This document shows, piece after piece, positions 43,835 to 54,631 of a stretch of DNA of 64,000 nucleotides (position 1 is its first letter; every line of letters starts with the position of its first letter). Origin of the DNA: a bacterium (GTDB lineage Bacteria > Bacillota > Bacilli > Lactobacillales > Streptococcaceae); the NCBI GenBank assembly GCA_905221345.1, contig CAJNCW010000004.1:181695-245694 (forward strand). Direction: 5' to 3'. The notes below the pieces were generated by a model. It was not told where the DNA came from, searched no databases, and saw nothing but the letters and a program-made list of their open reading frames with translations. Both the position numbers and the translations under genes were made by a program.

Positions 43835-46495
43835 TTATAGCCAACTTTTAAATTTTTTGATATAGATTCGTTTCACTACTGTAACACTGATCATATAGAG
43901 AACGATTATCAATAGCAAAAAGAGGAAATAAATTGGTTCCAAAGGGGTTAAATGAAGAAGGCTCGCAATTGAAGAGTAGGGAAGGAAGGTCACAAAACTA
44001 GCTGCCAGCAAGGTTGTTCCAAGAACAAACCATGATGGACGACTTTGTAAGAAAGGAAGCTTTGCTGAACGGAGCATATGGATAACCATGGTTTGGGACC
44101 ACATGGATTCAATGAACCAACCTGTCTGGAACAAGATGATAAAGCCCGTTGCAGACTCTGCTCCGTGGACATAGGCTTGACCTGTCGCCATTGGAACAAT
44201 GACAAAATAGAGCAAGATAAAGGTCAAAATATCAAAAATAGAAGAAATCGGACCCATCCAAATCATAAAGCGAGTAATAGACTTGGCTTCCCACTTATGA
44301 GGATGTTTCAAAAAGTCTTCATCCACATTATCAAATGGCAGGGCGATACAAGAAAGGTCATAGACTAGGTTTAACACAATCAAGTGAATCGGAGCCATGG
44401 GAAGGAAAGGCAAAAAGATACCAGACACTAAAAGTGAAAAAATGTTCCCAAAATTAGAGCTGACCGTCATCTTGATATATTTGGTCATATTAGCATAGAC
44501 TTTGCGTCCTTCAACCAGCCCTTTTTCAAGCACCATCAAATCCTTATCTAGCAAAATGACATCAGCCGTTTCTTTGGCAATATCTACTGCTGTATCAACA
44601 GAAATCCCCACATCTGCCACTTTCATAGAAGGGGCATCATTGATTCCATCTCCCATATAACCGACACAATGTCCATTAGATTTGATTTGTAAAATGATTC
44701 GTGCTTTCTGATCCGGAGAGAGTTTGGCAAAGACAGTCACCTTCTCAACTGCTTGGGCCAACTCTTCGTCCGTCATGGCATCAATATCAGAACCCAGCAA
44801 GATTTGATCAACGTCTAAACCAACTTTTTCGCATACTGCTTGGGTTACCTTCTCATTGTCCCCCGTCAAGATCTTTGTTTGAACACCGTGTTCTAACAAA
44901 GCTTGGATAGCAGGTGCTGCTGATGGTTTTGGTGGATCTAGAAAGGCAAGATATCCTGTTAGAATCATCTCTTTTTCATCTTCAACAGAGTAAGCAAAAC
45001 CTTCTTTTAGGCCTGTTTTATAAGCGACTCCCAAGACTCGCAAGCCCTGTTGATTAAGTTGGTCCACTTCTTTTAAGATTTCCACTCGGATATCATCCGT
45101 TAGAGGGCTAATCTGACCTTGATATTCCACATGGGTTGAAATCGCAAGCATTTCCTCTAGAGCACCCTTGGTTACCAAACTAACAACTTCGTTCTCATCC
45201 TTGACGATGACACTCATCCGTCTGCGTTCAAAGTCAAAGGGCAATTCATCGATTTTTTGGAAGCTAGTATCCAAATTTTGTAGAATAGCGTGTTCTTTAG
45301 CTTCTTTTTCAGTTCTACTGATAATGGCACGGTCCATCAAGTTTTTCAAACCGGTTTGAAAATAGGAATTGAGATAGGCCCGTCTCAACACAGACAAATC
45401 CAAATCTCCATGTATATCCAAAGGATATTCAAGGACAATTTCGTCTTGGGTAAGGGTTCCGGTTTTATCCGTACACAGGATATCAATAGCACCTAGATCT
45501 TGTATGGCATTGAGTTTTTTGATGACGACTTTTTCCTTAGCCATGATAATGGAGCCTTTTGCTAGACTGGCCGTGATAATCATAGGAAGCATCTCAGGTG
45601 TCAGCCCGACACCCACACTCAAGGCAAATACACCAGCTTCTAACCAATCTCCATCTGTCAAGCCATTGGAGAGAAACACGATGGGAACCATGACTAACAT
45701 CAAACGGATCAAGAGCCAAGAGATGCTGTTCATCTCCCGTTCAAAAGAGGTCGGTTCGTCATAGGTATTGAGAGTCTGCTCGATTTCTCCCATCATGGTG
45801 TCATCACCGACCGCTAGAATCAAAGCCTTGGCACTTCCTGATATCACATTAGTTCCCATAAAGGCGAGCACTTCTGCTTCTAGTAGACTATCAAAGTTTG
45901 ACTGACTCATTTTTGATAAGGCCAGTTTTTCAACCGAGTCACTTTCACCTGTCAAACCAGACTGTTGAACAAAGAAATCACGTGATTCAGTTAAAATGAG
46001 GTCTGCTGGAATCATATCCCCAGCACTCAACTTGACCATATCTCCAACGACCAAATCTTCAATTGCGACCTCTAAACTCTGGCCTTCGCGAATAACTGTG
46101 CCTGTGTTCACAATCATTTTTGAAAGATTGGTCGCAGCTTTGTCGCTCCGTAATTCTTGAACAAAGCGTATGCCACCAGAGATTAGAACGAGAACAACGA
46201 TGATGATAGAAGTCGTCGGATCTTCTTGTCCAGGCTTCGCCAACCAGACATTGGTCACCATGGAGATCATGGCGATGACTAGCAGGATAATTGTAAATGG
46301 ATTGATAATAGATTCGTAAATCTTTTTGAGGATACTGTCTTCTTGACCCTTGGTGATAGTGTTTTCGCCATATAGGTCACGATTTTTCTCCACCTGCTCC
46401 TCAGTCAAGCCTGTTAGACTTGTCTTATAAAAAGATAGAGTTTCGTTTAAAGGTGTGTGAATAGCAGTTGCTAATCTTTCTTTTGTAGTTTTCAT
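43835..46495 (-). CDS. mgtA: Magnesium-transporting P-type ATPase
   Basis: 886 residues, P3B-type. N-terminal cytosolic extension, actuator TGES (LTGESDSVEKL), phosphorylation motif DKTGTLTQDE, KGALEEM, and hinge GDGINDAPSMKVADVGIS. About ten membrane segments. It imports Mg2+ at low external Mg2+. The upstream M-box, terminator and leader ORF strongly support the substrate. Confidence 0.95.
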   Translation of the reverse strand: MKTTKERLATAIHTPLNETLSFYKTSLTGLTEEQVEKNRDLYGENTITKGQEDSILKKIYESIINPFTIILLVIAMISMVTNVWLAKPGQEDPTTSIIIVVLVLISGGIRFVQELRSDKAATNLSKMIVNTGTVIREGQSLEVAIEDLVVGDMVKLSAGDMIPADLILTESRDFFVQQSGLTGESDSVEKLALSKMSQSNFDSLLEAEVLAFMGTNVISGSAKALILAVGDDTMMGEIEQTLNTYDEPTSFEREMNSISWLLIRLMLVMVPIVFLSNGLTDGDWLEAGVFALSVGVGLTPEMLPMIITASLAKGSIIMAKEKVVIKKLNAIQDLGAIDILCTDKTGTLTQDEIVLEYPLDIHGDLDLSVLRRAYLNSYFQTGLKNLMDRAIISRTEKEAKEHAILQNLDTSFQKIDELPFDFERRRMSVIVKDENEVVSLVTKGALEEMLAISTHVEYQGQISPLTDDIRVEILKEVDQLNQQGLRVLGVAYKTGLKEGFAYSVEDEKEMILTGYLAFLDPPKPSAAPAIQALLEHGVQTKILTGDNEKVTQAVCEKVGLDVDQILLGSDIDAMTDEELAQAVEKVTVFAKLSPDQKARIILQIKSNGHCVGYMGDGINDAPSMKVADVGISVDTAVDIAKETADVILLDKDLMVLEKGLVEGRKVYANMTKYIKMTVSSNFGNIFSLLVSGIFLPFLPMAPIHLIVLNLVYDLSCIALPFDNVDEDFLKHPHKWEAKSITRFMIWMGPISSIFDILTFILLYFVIVPMATGQAYVHGAESATGFIILFQTGWFIESMWSQTMVIHMLRSAKLPFLQSRPSWFVLGTTLLAASFVTFLPYSSIASLLHLTPLEPIYFLFLLLIIVLYMISVTVVKRIYIKKFKSWL

Positions 46496-46507
46496 TGGTT
46501 TCTCCTA

Positions 46508-46537
46508 TCTGTATGAATGATGTGTTTCATACACAGA
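46508..46537 (-). other. Hairpin between the leader ORF and mgtA
   Basis: Arms tctgtatgaa and ttcatacacaga pair with a 2-base bulge, immediately before the mgtA ribosome site (ATAGGAG). It begins 11 bases after the leader ORF stop. It could couple mgtA translation to leader-ORF translation. Confidence 0.55.
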
Positions 46538-46548
46538 GACCAATCACT

Positions 46549-46620
46549 TTATAAGGGCAGAACGACACAAATCAGCGATTGGCTGTGTATGTGCGGTTCT
46601 GGATGATCGTCAATTTGCAT
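46549..46620 (-). CDS. 23-codon leader ORF between M-box and mgtA
   Basis: Reads MQIDDHPEPHIHS then QSLICVVLPL, ending TAA. AAAGGAGACAAACG gives a strong ribosome site 8 bases before the ATG at 46620. The first half is acidic with PEP and H-x-H spacing; the second half is hydrophobic. It lies after the riboswitch terminator and before the mgtA hairpin. By analogy with mgtL of enterobacteria, where proline and acidic codons stall ribosomes at low Mg2+, a role as a second Mg2+ sensor is possible, but this is inference. Confidence 0.65.
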   Translation of the reverse strand: MQIDDHPEPHIHSQSLICVVLPL

Positions 46621-46653
46621 CGTTTGTCTCCTTTCCTTGTTCTAAAACAGTAG

Positions 46654-46680
46654 AAAATCCCACCATAAGATGGCAGGATT
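46654..46680 (-). terminator. Riboswitch-controlled terminator of mgtA
   Basis: The minus strand has AATCCTGCCAT-ctt-ATGGTGGGATT (with G-U pairs) followed by TTTTCT. It is placed just after the M-box. Confidence 0.75.
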
Positions 46681-46705
46681 AAAAAAACTAATTATCTGTT
46701 TTTTC

Positions 46706-46850
46706 GTTCAAGCTTTAACTCCATAGGGCAATGTAATGAGCTTAGTCTTGGCCTTCGCGACCAGGACTGTTGACCAACGAGTAGTGTCTCCACTGCTTTG
46801 CGGTAGTCATCCGTATCCCTATGGTAGCCTCACCTACCGTTTTCGTCTAT
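46706..46850 (-). promoter_or_regulatory. M-box (ykoK) Mg2+ riboswitch
   Basis: The minus strand contains GGTGAGGCTACC (46834-46823), CATAGGGATACGGATGAC, GTTGGTCAACAG and the closing CCCTATGGAG, which are the conserved parts of the M-box in order. At high Mg2+ it folds and lets the terminator form, at low Mg2+ mgtA is read. Confidence 0.85.
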
Positions 46851-46851
46851 C

Positions 46852-46880
46852 AGTATAAACCTTTAAAATATAAAAGTCAA
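46852..46880 (-). promoter_or_regulatory. Promoter of the M-box/mgtA transcript
   Basis: TTGACT, 17 bases, TATACT on the minus strand; predicted start near 46845, at the edge of the riboswitch. Confidence 0.75.
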
Positions 46881-46896
46881 CGATTTATCTCATTTT

Positions 46897-47958
46897 TTAA
46901 ATAACAATTAATTCCTTCGGTGCTAGGGTCAACAATTCGCAACCGTTATCTGTAATTAAGATATCATCCTCGATACGAACGCCGTATTTGCCTTCAATAT
47001 AAATACCTGGTTCATCAGTCAAGACCATACCAGATTTAATGACTTCTTTGGAAGTTTGGCTAAAGTAGGGTTCCTCATGGATATCCAGTCCGATACCGTG
47101 TCCAATACCGTGAGTAAAGTAGTCTCCATAGCCTGCATCGATAATAATATCACGAGGAATTTTGTCAAAGTCACGGAAACCTAAGCCAGCCTTAGCTTGA
47201 TCAATCAGAGCTTGGTTGGCTTTTAGAACTGTATTGTAAATCTCTGCCTGCTCGTCACTGACATGACCGAGGTAGATGGTCCGTGTCATATCACTGACAT
47301 AGTGGTCGTAGAGACAGCCGAAGTCCATGGTGATGGCTTCTCCCGCTTCAACCGGTTTGTGCATTGGATGGGCATGGGGCTTAGAAGAGTTGATACCACT
47401 TGCTAAAATGGTATCAAAAGACAAGCCTGCCGCTCCTAGCTCACGCATGCGGAAATCGAGGAAGTTGGCAATTTCGATCTCAGTTTTTCCTGGTTTGATA
47501 AAGTCAAGTGCATCGCGAAAAGCTTGGTCTGAGATGGAACAAGCCTTGCGAATAGTCGCAATCTCTTTCTCATCCTTAATTATACGAAGCGCTTCAACAA
47601 ACTGAGTCTGCGGGAGTAAATCCAAACCTGCAAAAGCTGCCTGCATACGGTGGTAATAAGAGACCGAAATCTCGTCCTCAAAACCGACGCGAGACAAGTT
47701 CATATCCTTAACAATGCCTGCAATAACAGCCAATTCATCGCGATCAGCCACAATCTCAAAACCTGTCACTTCTTGCTTAGCTGCAATGATATAGCGAGAG
47801 TCTGTCACCAAGACCTGACGGTCACGGCTGATAAAAACTGTTCCGTTCGAACCCCAAAAGCCAGTCAGGTAATAGACGTTTTTAAGGTTGTTGATGATGA
47901 TACCATCTAGTTCTTTTTCTTGCATTTTAGCTAGAAATGCTTGCACACGTTTATTCAT
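46897..47958 (-). CDS. pepQ: Xaa-Pro dipeptidase/aminopeptidase (M24B)
   Basis: 353 residues. Creatinase N-terminal domain ([22 protein letters not shown]), then the pita-bread fold with metal ligands in [54 protein letters not shown]. Cleaves X-Pro peptides in the cytoplasm. Overlaps the uvrA stop by 8 bases, so it is translated behind uvrA. Confidence 0.92.
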   Translation of the reverse strand: MNKRVQAFLAKMQEKELDGIIINNLKNVYYLTGFWGSNGTVFISRDRQVLVTDSRYIIAAKQEVTGFEIVADRDELAVIAGIVKDMNLSRVGFEDEISVSYYHRMQAAFAGLDLLPQTQFVEALRIIKDEKEIATIRKACSISDQAFRDALDFIKPGKTEIEIANFLDFRMRELGAAGLSFDTILASGINSSKPHAHPMHKPVEAGEAITMDFGCLYDHYVSDMTRTIYLGHVSDEQAEIYNTVLKANQALIDQAKAGLGFRDFDKIPRDIIIDAGYGDYFTHGIGHGIGLDIHEEPYFSQTSKEVIKSGMVLTDEPGIYIEGKYGVRIEDDILITDNGCELLTLAPKELIVI

Positions 47959-50782
47959 GATGTAACTTTCCTTTCAAATAGTGTCCTGTGTAGCTGGCTT
48001 CATTGGCAGCTACTTCTTCTGGGGTTCCTGTTGCGATGATGGTTCCACCACCGACACCGCCCTCAGGTCCCAAATCGATGATATGGTCTGCTGTCTTGAT
48101 GACATCTAGATTGTGCTCGATGACGAGGACAGTATTGCCATCGTCGACAAAGCGAGCCAAGACTTTAAGCAAGCGAGCGATATCCTCGGTATGAAGCCCT
48201 GTCGTTGGTTCATCCAGAATGTAGAAGGATTTTCCTGTCGAGCGTTTGTGGAGTTCGCTAGCCAACTTCATACGCTGAGCTTCTCCCCCAGAAAGGGTGG
48301 TAGCTGGTTGCCCTAGCGTTACATAGCCCAGCCCCACATCCTTGATGGTCTGAAGTTTGCGTTGAATCTTAGGAATGTGTTGGAAGAATTCCACTGCATC
48401 GTTGACGGTCATGTCCAAAACCTGCGAGATATTTTTTTCCTTGTAGTGAACTTCAAGGGTTTCACTGTTGTAGCGGGTTCCGTGGCAGACTTCACAGGCA
48501 ACATAAACATCTGGCAAGAAGTGCATCTCGATCTTGATAATCCCGTCACCTGAGCAGGCTTCGCAACGACCACCCTTGACGTTGAAACTGAAGCGGCCTT
48601 TCTTATAGCCTCGAATCTTGGCCTCGTTTGTCTGGGCAAAAAGGTCACGTATATCGTCAAAAACTCCTGTATAGGTAGCAGGGTTAGACCTTGGCGTTCG
48701 TCCTATAGGACTCTGGTCAATATCAATCAAGCGGTCTACATGCTCAATCCCTGTGATCGTTTTAAACTTACCAGGCTTGTCTGAATTGCGGTTGAGTTTT
48801 TGAGCAATGGCTTTTTTGAGGATGCTGTTGATTAAGGTCGATTTCCCTGAACCTGACACACCTGTCACCGCGATGAATTTTCCTAGCGGGAAACGAGCAG
48901 TGATATTTTGCAAATTGTTCTCACGCGCACCTGTCACCTCGATAAAACGACCATTTCCGGCACGGCGCTCTTCTGGTACTGGAATGGCACGTTTCCCTGA
49001 CAAATACTGGCCTGTGATAGACTTGCTGTTGCGAGCCACCTGCTTGGGCGTTCCTGCAGCGACAATCTCTCCACCAAAAACACCAGCACCCGGACCAACG
49101 TCAATCAGATAATCCGCCTCGCGCATGGTATCTTCGTCATGTTCTACCACGATGAGAGTATTGCCCAAGTCACGCATCTTTTTCAGACTAGCAATCAGGC
49201 GGTCATTATCCCTCTGGTGGAGACCAATCGACGGCTCGTCTAGGATATAGAGGACACCTGATAGGTTGGATCCAATCTGGGTTGCCAAGCGAATACGCTG
49301 ACTCTCCCCACCTGAAAGGGTTCCTGCCGAACGAGAAAGAGTCAGATAGTTAAGTCCCACGTTATTGAGGAAGGTCAAGCGATCCTTGATTTCCTTGAGA
49401 ATAGGACGGGCGATAATGGCTTCATTTTCAGACAAGGTCAGCTGGCTCACCAAATCCAAGTGGTCTGCGATAGACAGGTCTGAGATTTCACCGATATGTG
49501 GCCCTTGCTCGCCACCTACACGAACAGACAAGGCCTGGTCATTGAGACGGTAGCCGTGACAAGTTCCGCAGGTCAGCTCATTCATGTAGAGACGCATCTG
49601 GGTGCGCGTGTAGTCACTATTAGTCTCATGGTAACGACGCTTGATATTATTGACAACTCCCTCAAAAGGAATATCGATATCGCGCACACCACCAAATTCA
49701 TTCTCATAGTGGAAATGGAATTCCTTGCCATCTGAGCCGTAGAGAATCAAGTTCTTATCTTCTTCTGACAAATCCTCAAAAGGCTTATCCATATCTACTC
49801 CAAAGGCTATCATAGCCTGCTCAAGCATGTTTGGATAGTAGTTGGATGAGATAGGATTCCAAGGAGCCAAGGCTCCCTCGCGTAAGGTTTTGCTGGCATC
49901 AGGAACTACCAAATCAGTATCCACCTCCAGCTTGATGCCCAAACCGTCACACTCGCTACAAGAGCCAAAGGGAGCATTAAAGGAGAAGAGACGAGGCTCT
50001 AACTCTGGTACGGTAAAACCACAAACCGGGCAGGCATAGTGCTCAGAGAATAGCAACTCCGAATCGTCCATGGTGTCGATAATCACATAACCTTCTGCGA
50101 TACAAAGGGCAGCCTCAATGGAGTCAAAGAGACGGCTACGAATGCCCTCCTTGATGACAATACGGTCAACTACGACATCAATATTGTGTTGCTTGCTCTT
50201 AGACAGCTCTGGTACTTCGGTCACATCGTAGACCTCCCCATCCACTCGGACGCGGACATAACCGTCTTTCTGAACCTTTTCAATGACGCTCTTGTGTTGC
50301 CCTTTTTTCTTACGAATGACAGGAGCTAAAATTTGCAAACGCTGACGTTCAGGCAACTCCAAGACCTTATCAACGATTTGCTCAACAGAAGAGGCCTTGA
50401 TAGCCCCATGCCCGTTAATACAGTACGGCGTCCCTACACGTGCGTAGAGGAGACGCAGATAATCATTGATTTCAGTCGTCGTTCCCACGGTCGAGCGTGG
50501 GTTTTTACTAGTGGTTTTCTGGTCGATGGAAATAGCTGGACTGAGACCATCAATGGCATCTACATCTGGTTTTTCCATGTTGCCCAAGAACTGACGAGCG
50601 TAGGCTGACAAACTCTCTACATAGCGACGTTGCCCCTCCGCATAGAGGGTATCAAAGGCCAGACTGGATTTCCCAGACCCTGACAAACCAGTCACAACAA
50701 CCAGCTTGTCTCGCGGAATCTCCACATCGATATTTTTTAGGTTATGGGCACGAGCCCCATGAATCACAATTTTATCTTGCAT
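47951..50782 (-). CDS. uvrA: Excinuclease ABC subunit A
   Basis: 943 residues from [23 protein letters not shown] (ATG at 50782); an in-frame ATG 11 codons earlier overlaps the promoter region and is less likely. Two ABC ATPase halves: [12 protein letters not shown] and [12 protein letters not shown], and two LSGGE signatures. Zinc fingers CPVCG...CSECDG and CEACSG...CEVCHG. Damage recognition for nucleotide excision repair. Confidence 0.97.
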   Translation of the reverse strand: MQDKIVIHGARAHNLKNIDVEIPRDKLVVVTGLSGSGKSSLAFDTLYAEGQRRYVESLSAYARQFLGNMEKPDVDAIDGLSPAISIDQKTTSKNPRSTVGTTTEINDYLRLLYARVGTPYCINGHGAIKASSVEQIVDKVLELPERQRLQILAPVIRKKKGQHKSVIEKVQKDGYVRVRVDGEVYDVTEVPELSKSKQHNIDVVVDRIVIKEGIRSRLFDSIEAALCIAEGYVIIDTMDDSELLFSEHYACPVCGFTVPELEPRLFSFNAPFGSCSECDGLGIKLEVDTDLVVPDASKTLREGALAPWNPISSNYYPNMLEQAMIAFGVDMDKPFEDLSEEDKNLILYGSDGKEFHFHYENEFGGVRDIDIPFEGVVNNIKRRYHETNSDYTRTQMRLYMNELTCGTCHGYRLNDQALSVRVGGEQGPHIGEISDLSIADHLDLVSQLTLSENEAIIARPILKEIKDRLTFLNNVGLNYLTLSRSAGTLSGGESQRIRLATQIGSNLSGVLYILDEPSIGLHQRDNDRLIASLKKMRDLGNTLIVVEHDEDTMREADYLIDVGPGAGVFGGEIVAAGTPKQVARNSKSITGQYLSGKRAIPVPEERRAGNGRFIEVTGARENNLQNITARFPLGKFIAVTGVSGSGKSTLINSILKKAIAQKLNRNSDKPGKFKTITGIEHVDRLIDIDQSPIGRTPRSNPATYTGVFDDIRDLFAQTNEAKIRGYKKGRFSFNVKGGRCEACSGDGIIKIEMHFLPDVYVACEVCHGTRYNSETLEVHYKEKNISQVLDMTVNDAVEFFQHIPKIQRKLQTIKDVGLGYVTLGQPATTLSGGEAQRMKLASELHKRSTGKSFYILDEPTTGLHTEDIARLLKVLARFVDDGNTVLVIEHNLDVIKTADHIIDLGPEGGVGGGTIIATGTPEEVAANEASYTGHYLKGKLHHE

Positions 50783-50813
50783 CTTTGTTCTTTCTAGTCC
50801 ATTATTGCTTTCC

Positions 50814-50819
50814 ATTATA
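50814..50819 (-). promoter_or_regulatory. Extended -10 of uvrA
   Basis: The minus strand reads TGGTATAATGG, 31 bases before the ATG chosen. The -35 is poor, as is common with extended -10 promoters. The divergent corA -10 (TATAAT, 50864-50869) is 45 bases away. Confidence 0.6.
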
Positions 50820-50918
50820 CCAAAAAATGTGAAATTCTATTACCCAAAAAACTGTTTTTATAGTATAATAGTACGGTGCAAAAAATCAAACACTGAATAG
50901 TAGGAAAGGACAGGGGAC

Positions 50919-51863
50919 ATGAAACAAGTTTTTCTCTCAACAACAACTGAATTTAAAGAGATCGACACGCTTGAACCGGGTACTTGGATCAATCTCGTCA
51001 ATCCTACACAAAATGAATCACTGGAAATCGCCAACGCCTTTGATATTGACATTGCCGACCTCCGAGCACCGCTCGATGCGGAAGAAATGTCTCGTATTAC
51101 CATCGAAGACGAGTATACTTTGATCATCGTAGACGTTCCCATCACAGAGGAAAGAAACAATCGCACCTACTACGTAACGATTCCGCTAGGGATTATCATC
51201 ACCGAGGAGACCATTATCACTACCTGCTTGGAATCACTCCCTGTTCTCGATGTCTTTATCAACCGTAGGCTGCGCAACTTCTACACCTTTATGCGTTCAC
51301 GTTTTATCTTCCAGATTCTCTACCGCAACGCTGAACTTTACCTGACGGCCCTCCGTTCAATCGATCGTAAGAGTGAACAAATCGAAAGTCAACTTCACAA
51401 GTCTACTCGAAACGAAGAACTGATCGAGCTCATGGAGCTGGAAAAAACCATCGTCTATTTCAAGGCCTCACTTAAAACAAATGAGCGCGTGATTAAGAAA
51501 TTGACCAGCGCAACTAGCAATATCAAAAAATACTTAGAGGACGAAGACCTACTTGAGGATACCCTGATTGAAACCCAACAGGCCATTGAGATGGCAGATA
51601 TCTATGGAAACGTCCTTCACTCTATGACAGAGACCTTTGCCTCTATCATTTCCAACAACCAGAACAACATCATGAAGACCTTGGCTCTCGTGACCATCGT
51701 CATGTCTGTCCCAACCATGATCTTCTCAGCCTACGGGATGAACTTTAAGGATAATGAAATCCCTCTAAACGGCGAACCTCACGCCTTCTGGTTAATCGTC
51801 TTTATCGCCTTTGCTATGAGTGTTTCACTCACTCTCTATCTCATCCATAAGAAATGGTTCTAA
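50919..51863 (+). CDS. corA: CorA-family Mg2+/divalent cation channel
   Basis: 314 residues. Large cytosolic N-terminal domain, long helix, two C-terminal membrane segments, and the signature YGMNF in the loop between them, which forms the selectivity filter of the pentamer. Start MKQVFLSTTTEFKE with AGGGGAC upstream. Together with mgtA this window encodes two Mg2+ uptake routes. Confidence 0.93.
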   Translation: MKQVFLSTTTEFKEIDTLEPGTWINLVNPTQNESLEIANAFDIDIADLRAPLDAEEMSRITIEDEYTLIIVDVPITEERNNRTYYVTIPLGIIITEETIITTCLESLPVLDVFINRRLRNFYTFMRSRFIFQILYRNAELYLTALRSIDRKSEQIESQLHKSTRNEELIELMELEKTIVYFKASLKTNERVIKKLTSATSNIKKYLEDEDLLEDTLIETQQAIEMADIYGNVLHSMTETFASIISNNQNNIMKTLALVTIVMSVPTMIFSAYGMNFKDNEIPLNGEPHAFWLIVFIAFAMSVSLTLYLIHKKWF

Positions 51864-51874
51864 GAGGAATCCCT

Positions 51875-52552
51875 ATGTCTCAGATTGATCTACAAAAATT
51901 AACTAAGAAAAACCAAGAGTTTATCCATATTGCTACCCAGCAGTTTGTCAAAGATGGCAAAACAGATGCTGAAATCAAGGCTGTTTTTGAGGAAGTCATT
52001 CCTAAAATCCTTGAAGAGCAAGTCAAAGGAACAACAGCTCGTTCCCTCTATGGCGCTCCAACTCACTGGGCTCACAGTTTCACAGTCAAGGAACAGTACG
52101 AAAAAGAGCATCCAAAAGAAAATGATGATCCAAAACTCATGATTATGGACTCAGCCCTTTTTATCACCAGTCTCTTTGCACTGGTTAGCGCTCTGACTAC
52201 CTTCTTCTCTACAGATCAGGCTATTGGCTATGGTTTGATTACCCTCTTGTTGGTTGGGCTTGTTGGAGGGGTGGCCTTCTACTTGATGTACTACTTTGTC
52301 TACCAGTACTATGGACCAGACACAGACCGTAGCCAACGTCCTCCATTCTGGAAATCAATCCTTGTCATCCTGGCCTCTATGGTCCTTTGGTTGGTTGTCT
52401 TCTTTGCAACAAGCTTCCTACCAGCCAACCTCAATCCAGTCCTTGCTCCATTGCCTTTGGCTATCCTAGGGGCTGCCCTTCTCGCCCTTCGCTTCTATCT
52501 CAAGAAACGTTTCAACATCCGAAGTGCAAGTGCGGGCCCATCACGCTATTAA
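51875..52552 (+). CDS. DUF1129 family membrane protein
   Basis: 225 residues from MSQIDLQKLTKKNQEFIH (ATG at 51875, AGAGGAATCCCT upstream; the frame also opens at 51854 inside corA). A soluble N-terminal 90 residues, then about five membrane segments (ALFITSLFALVSALTTFF ... ALPLAILGAALLALRF). Function unknown. It lies 11 bases after corA and is presumably co-transcribed, ending in a terminator. Confidence 0.85.
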   Translation: MSQIDLQKLTKKNQEFIHIATQQFVKDGKTDAEIKAVFEEVIPKILEEQVKGTTARSLYGAPTHWAHSFTVKEQYEKEHPKENDDPKLMIMDSALFITSLFALVSALTTFFSTDQAIGYGLITLLLVGLVGGVAFYLMYYFVYQYYGPDTDRSQRPPFWKSILVILASMVLWLVVFFATSFLPANLNPVLAPLPLAILGAALLALRFYLKKRFNIRSASAGPSRY

Positions 52553-52559
52553 AAGAATG

Positions 52560-52589
52560 AAAAAGCAACTGCAGGTGCGGTTGCTTTTT
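52560..52589 (+). terminator. Terminator of the corA operon
   Basis: Arms AAAAAGCAAC / GTTGCTTTTT, perfect, with a T-run as the right arm end. It sits 7 bases after the DUF1129 stop. Confidence 0.85.
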
Positions 52590-52637
52590 GATGTCAATCT
52601 ATGATTCTCCTTTTTCTCTTGTATAACTACTAAAACG

Positions 52638-53311
52638 TCACATATTACTGATGACTAAAATCATAAAAGAGAGACTGTTTCCTAGTATGTGAACTAGCAA
52701 GGGATAGTAAATATTTTCTTTTTCTCTTACATAAATAATTGAAAAAACTAACCCACCACCCAAATAACTAACTGCACTGACCCACTCTGATAAAGACAAG
52801 CTATGCATATGTGTCAGGGAAAAAACAAGACCGACTAAAAAATACTTAACCAACTTGACAGATATTTTCCTAACCAATGCAATAACACCTGACGGAAAAA
52901 GAGTTCTTCCACCAAAGGTCCTATGATACAGGCGAAAACTGCTATCAGTATTGGTTGTTCTTGAAAGGTACTTTGAATATTCGACTGGTTTAGACCTTGT
53001 CCGTCTAGCCCCAAAAACTGTCTCAATATTCCTAAGATAAAGCCAAAGAAAGCAGTCATCAGAAAGAGAAATAGCCATCCTGTTAAGACGCCAAAGAAGA
53101 ATTTCCTTTTAGTCTTTCTAATCTCATTCCATTGTTGAATCAATCTATCCTTAAATAAAAAAGAACCATACAGAGCTAATACTACATAGACTAGATAATT
53201 CGCAATTGAAGATGACATCAAGGAAGCTAACCATTTAACACCGTTAAAAACAAAGAGAGCCGTGTAGAGAACCGCAAAAATAAGGATTCCCTTATGTTTG
53301 TTGGACATCAT
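52638..53311 (-). pseudogene. CPBP-family membrane protein, frameshifted
   Basis: The frame from 53311 (MMSNKHKGILIF) carries membrane segments and the first CPBP motif EELFFRQ, then stops at 52835 after LSSWLSIF. The other frame continues with LVGLVFSLTHMHSL (the second motif, with H) to ILVISNM at 52638. One more T in the run of six near 52860 would join them (SIFLVGLVFS). Total restored length about 225 residues. CPBP proteins are membrane proteases or bacteriocin self-immunity factors. Either a true loss or a homopolymer-length variant. Confidence 0.75.
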
Positions 53312-53872
53312 TTATCTCCCCTTCCACTCACAATCATTCTCATGGTCGTCAATCAGACCTGCCGCCTGTAGAAAAGCCAAGACGGCGACTGGGCCTGTGA
53401 ACTTGAAACCTCGTTTTTTTAGATCTTTGGCTAATTTTTCAGACAGGGCTGTTTTAGCAGGTGCTAGGTGATAGTCAGGAACATCATTCACGATCGTTTT
53501 TCCCTCAACAAAGGACCAGAGATAAGCGTCAAAAGAGCCAAAGGTTTTCTGGATTTGTAAAAATGCTTGGGCGTTGGCACGCGTCGCAAAGAGCTTGGCA
53601 CGATTTCGGATGATGGCTGGATTCTCTAACAAGGCTTCCAACTCCCCATCTGTCATTTCCGCGACCGCTTGAATTTGATAGCCATGAAATGCTTCTCGGA
53701 ATCCTTGGCGTTTGTTTAGTACCGTTTCCCAAGATAGACCCGACTGGTAAGTTTCCAAACAAAGCAACTCAAAAAGAGCACGGTCATCATGAAGGGGCTT
53801 GCCCCACTCCTGATCGTGGTAGGCGATATAGAGAGGATTGGTCATCTTGACCCACGAACAACGTTTTGGCAT
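53312..53872 (-). CDS. tag: DNA-3-methyladenine glycosylase I
   Basis: 186 residues. MPKRCSWVKMTNPLYIAYHDQEWGKP has the Cys4 and His18 zinc ligands; ENDCEWK at the end has the matching Cys. Base-excision repair of alkylated DNA. 9 bases after ruvA; the CPBP gene starts directly at its stop codon (TAAATGATG), so three genes are coupled. Confidence 0.95.
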   Translation of the reverse strand: MPKRCSWVKMTNPLYIAYHDQEWGKPLHDDRALFELLCLETYQSGLSWETVLNKRQGFREAFHGYQIQAVAEMTDGELEALLENPAIIRNRAKLFATRANAQAFLQIQKTFGSFDAYLWSFVEGKTIVNDVPDYHLAPAKTALSEKLAKDLKKRGFKFTGPVAVLAFLQAAGLIDDHENDCEWKGR

Positions 53873-53881
53873 ATTATTCTC

Positions 53882-54475
53882 CTATTTGACCAACATCTTA
53901 AGAGCTGACTTGATATAGTTCTCGGCTGTATCTGTCGTTCCTTCAAAGAATTTCTTGATTTTCTTGAGCTCGGTTGCCTTGTAGCCCAATGCCAACATGG
54001 CTTCCATAGCTTCTTCCAGTTCTTGGTTTTCAGCGCTGGCTTGCACTGCCACCTTGGCAGGAAGGTCATCACTAGCCACGACTACCTTGCCTTCCAAGTC
54101 CAGCACCATCTGTTGGGCTGTTTTCTTGCCAATTTTAGGGAACTTGGTCAAGTAGGTGATGTTCTTAGTCTCGATCGCCTGAACCAAGCCAGCATTGTCA
54201 TCGGCAGCGATAATTGCCAAAGCTGACACAGGACCAATCCCTGAAACCGAGATCAAACTGAGAAAGAGTTTCTTCTCATCTTCTGAGCGAAAACCGTAAA
54301 GCAGATGGGCATCTTCACGGACAACTTGGTGCACATATATTTGTGTCTCCTGATTAACCTGACCTGAGTAAGCATAGGGATTGGCTACATGCAAGATATA
54401 ACCGATACCATTCGCCTCTAGGACGATGTATTTAGCAGTGATTTTGGTAATGATTCCTTTTAGATATTCGTACAT
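53882..54475 (-). CDS. ruvA: Holliday junction DNA-binding protein RuvA
   Basis: 197 residues from [20 protein letters not shown] (ATG at 54475); the longer frame to 54586 has no conserved residues. OB fold, two HhH motifs ([11 protein letters not shown] and [12 protein letters not shown]), and the C-terminal domain that controls RuvB. TGATATACT (-10, 54509-54504) lies 29 bases upstream. Confidence 0.97.
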   Translation of the reverse strand: MYEYLKGIITKITAKYIVLEANGIGYILHVANPYAYSGQVNQETQIYVHQVVREDAHLLYGFRSEDEKKLFLSLISVSGIGPVSALAIIAADDNAGLVQAIETKNITYLTKFPKIGKKTAQQMVLDLEGKVVVASDDLPAKVAVQASAENQELEEAMEAMLALGYKATELKKIKKFFEGTTDTAENYIKSALKMLVK

Positions 54476-54631
54476 AGTTTTTTCTCCATTATTTTGCCTA
54501 TCTAGTATATCATATTTCCCCAAGACAGACTGCAACAAAAGGTGCAACCTCTGGTTGACAAAAAGTACAGGAGATTGTATTCTCATTATAAGTAAAAATT
54601 GTTAGGATAGAGATAGAAAAAGGAGGATAGA

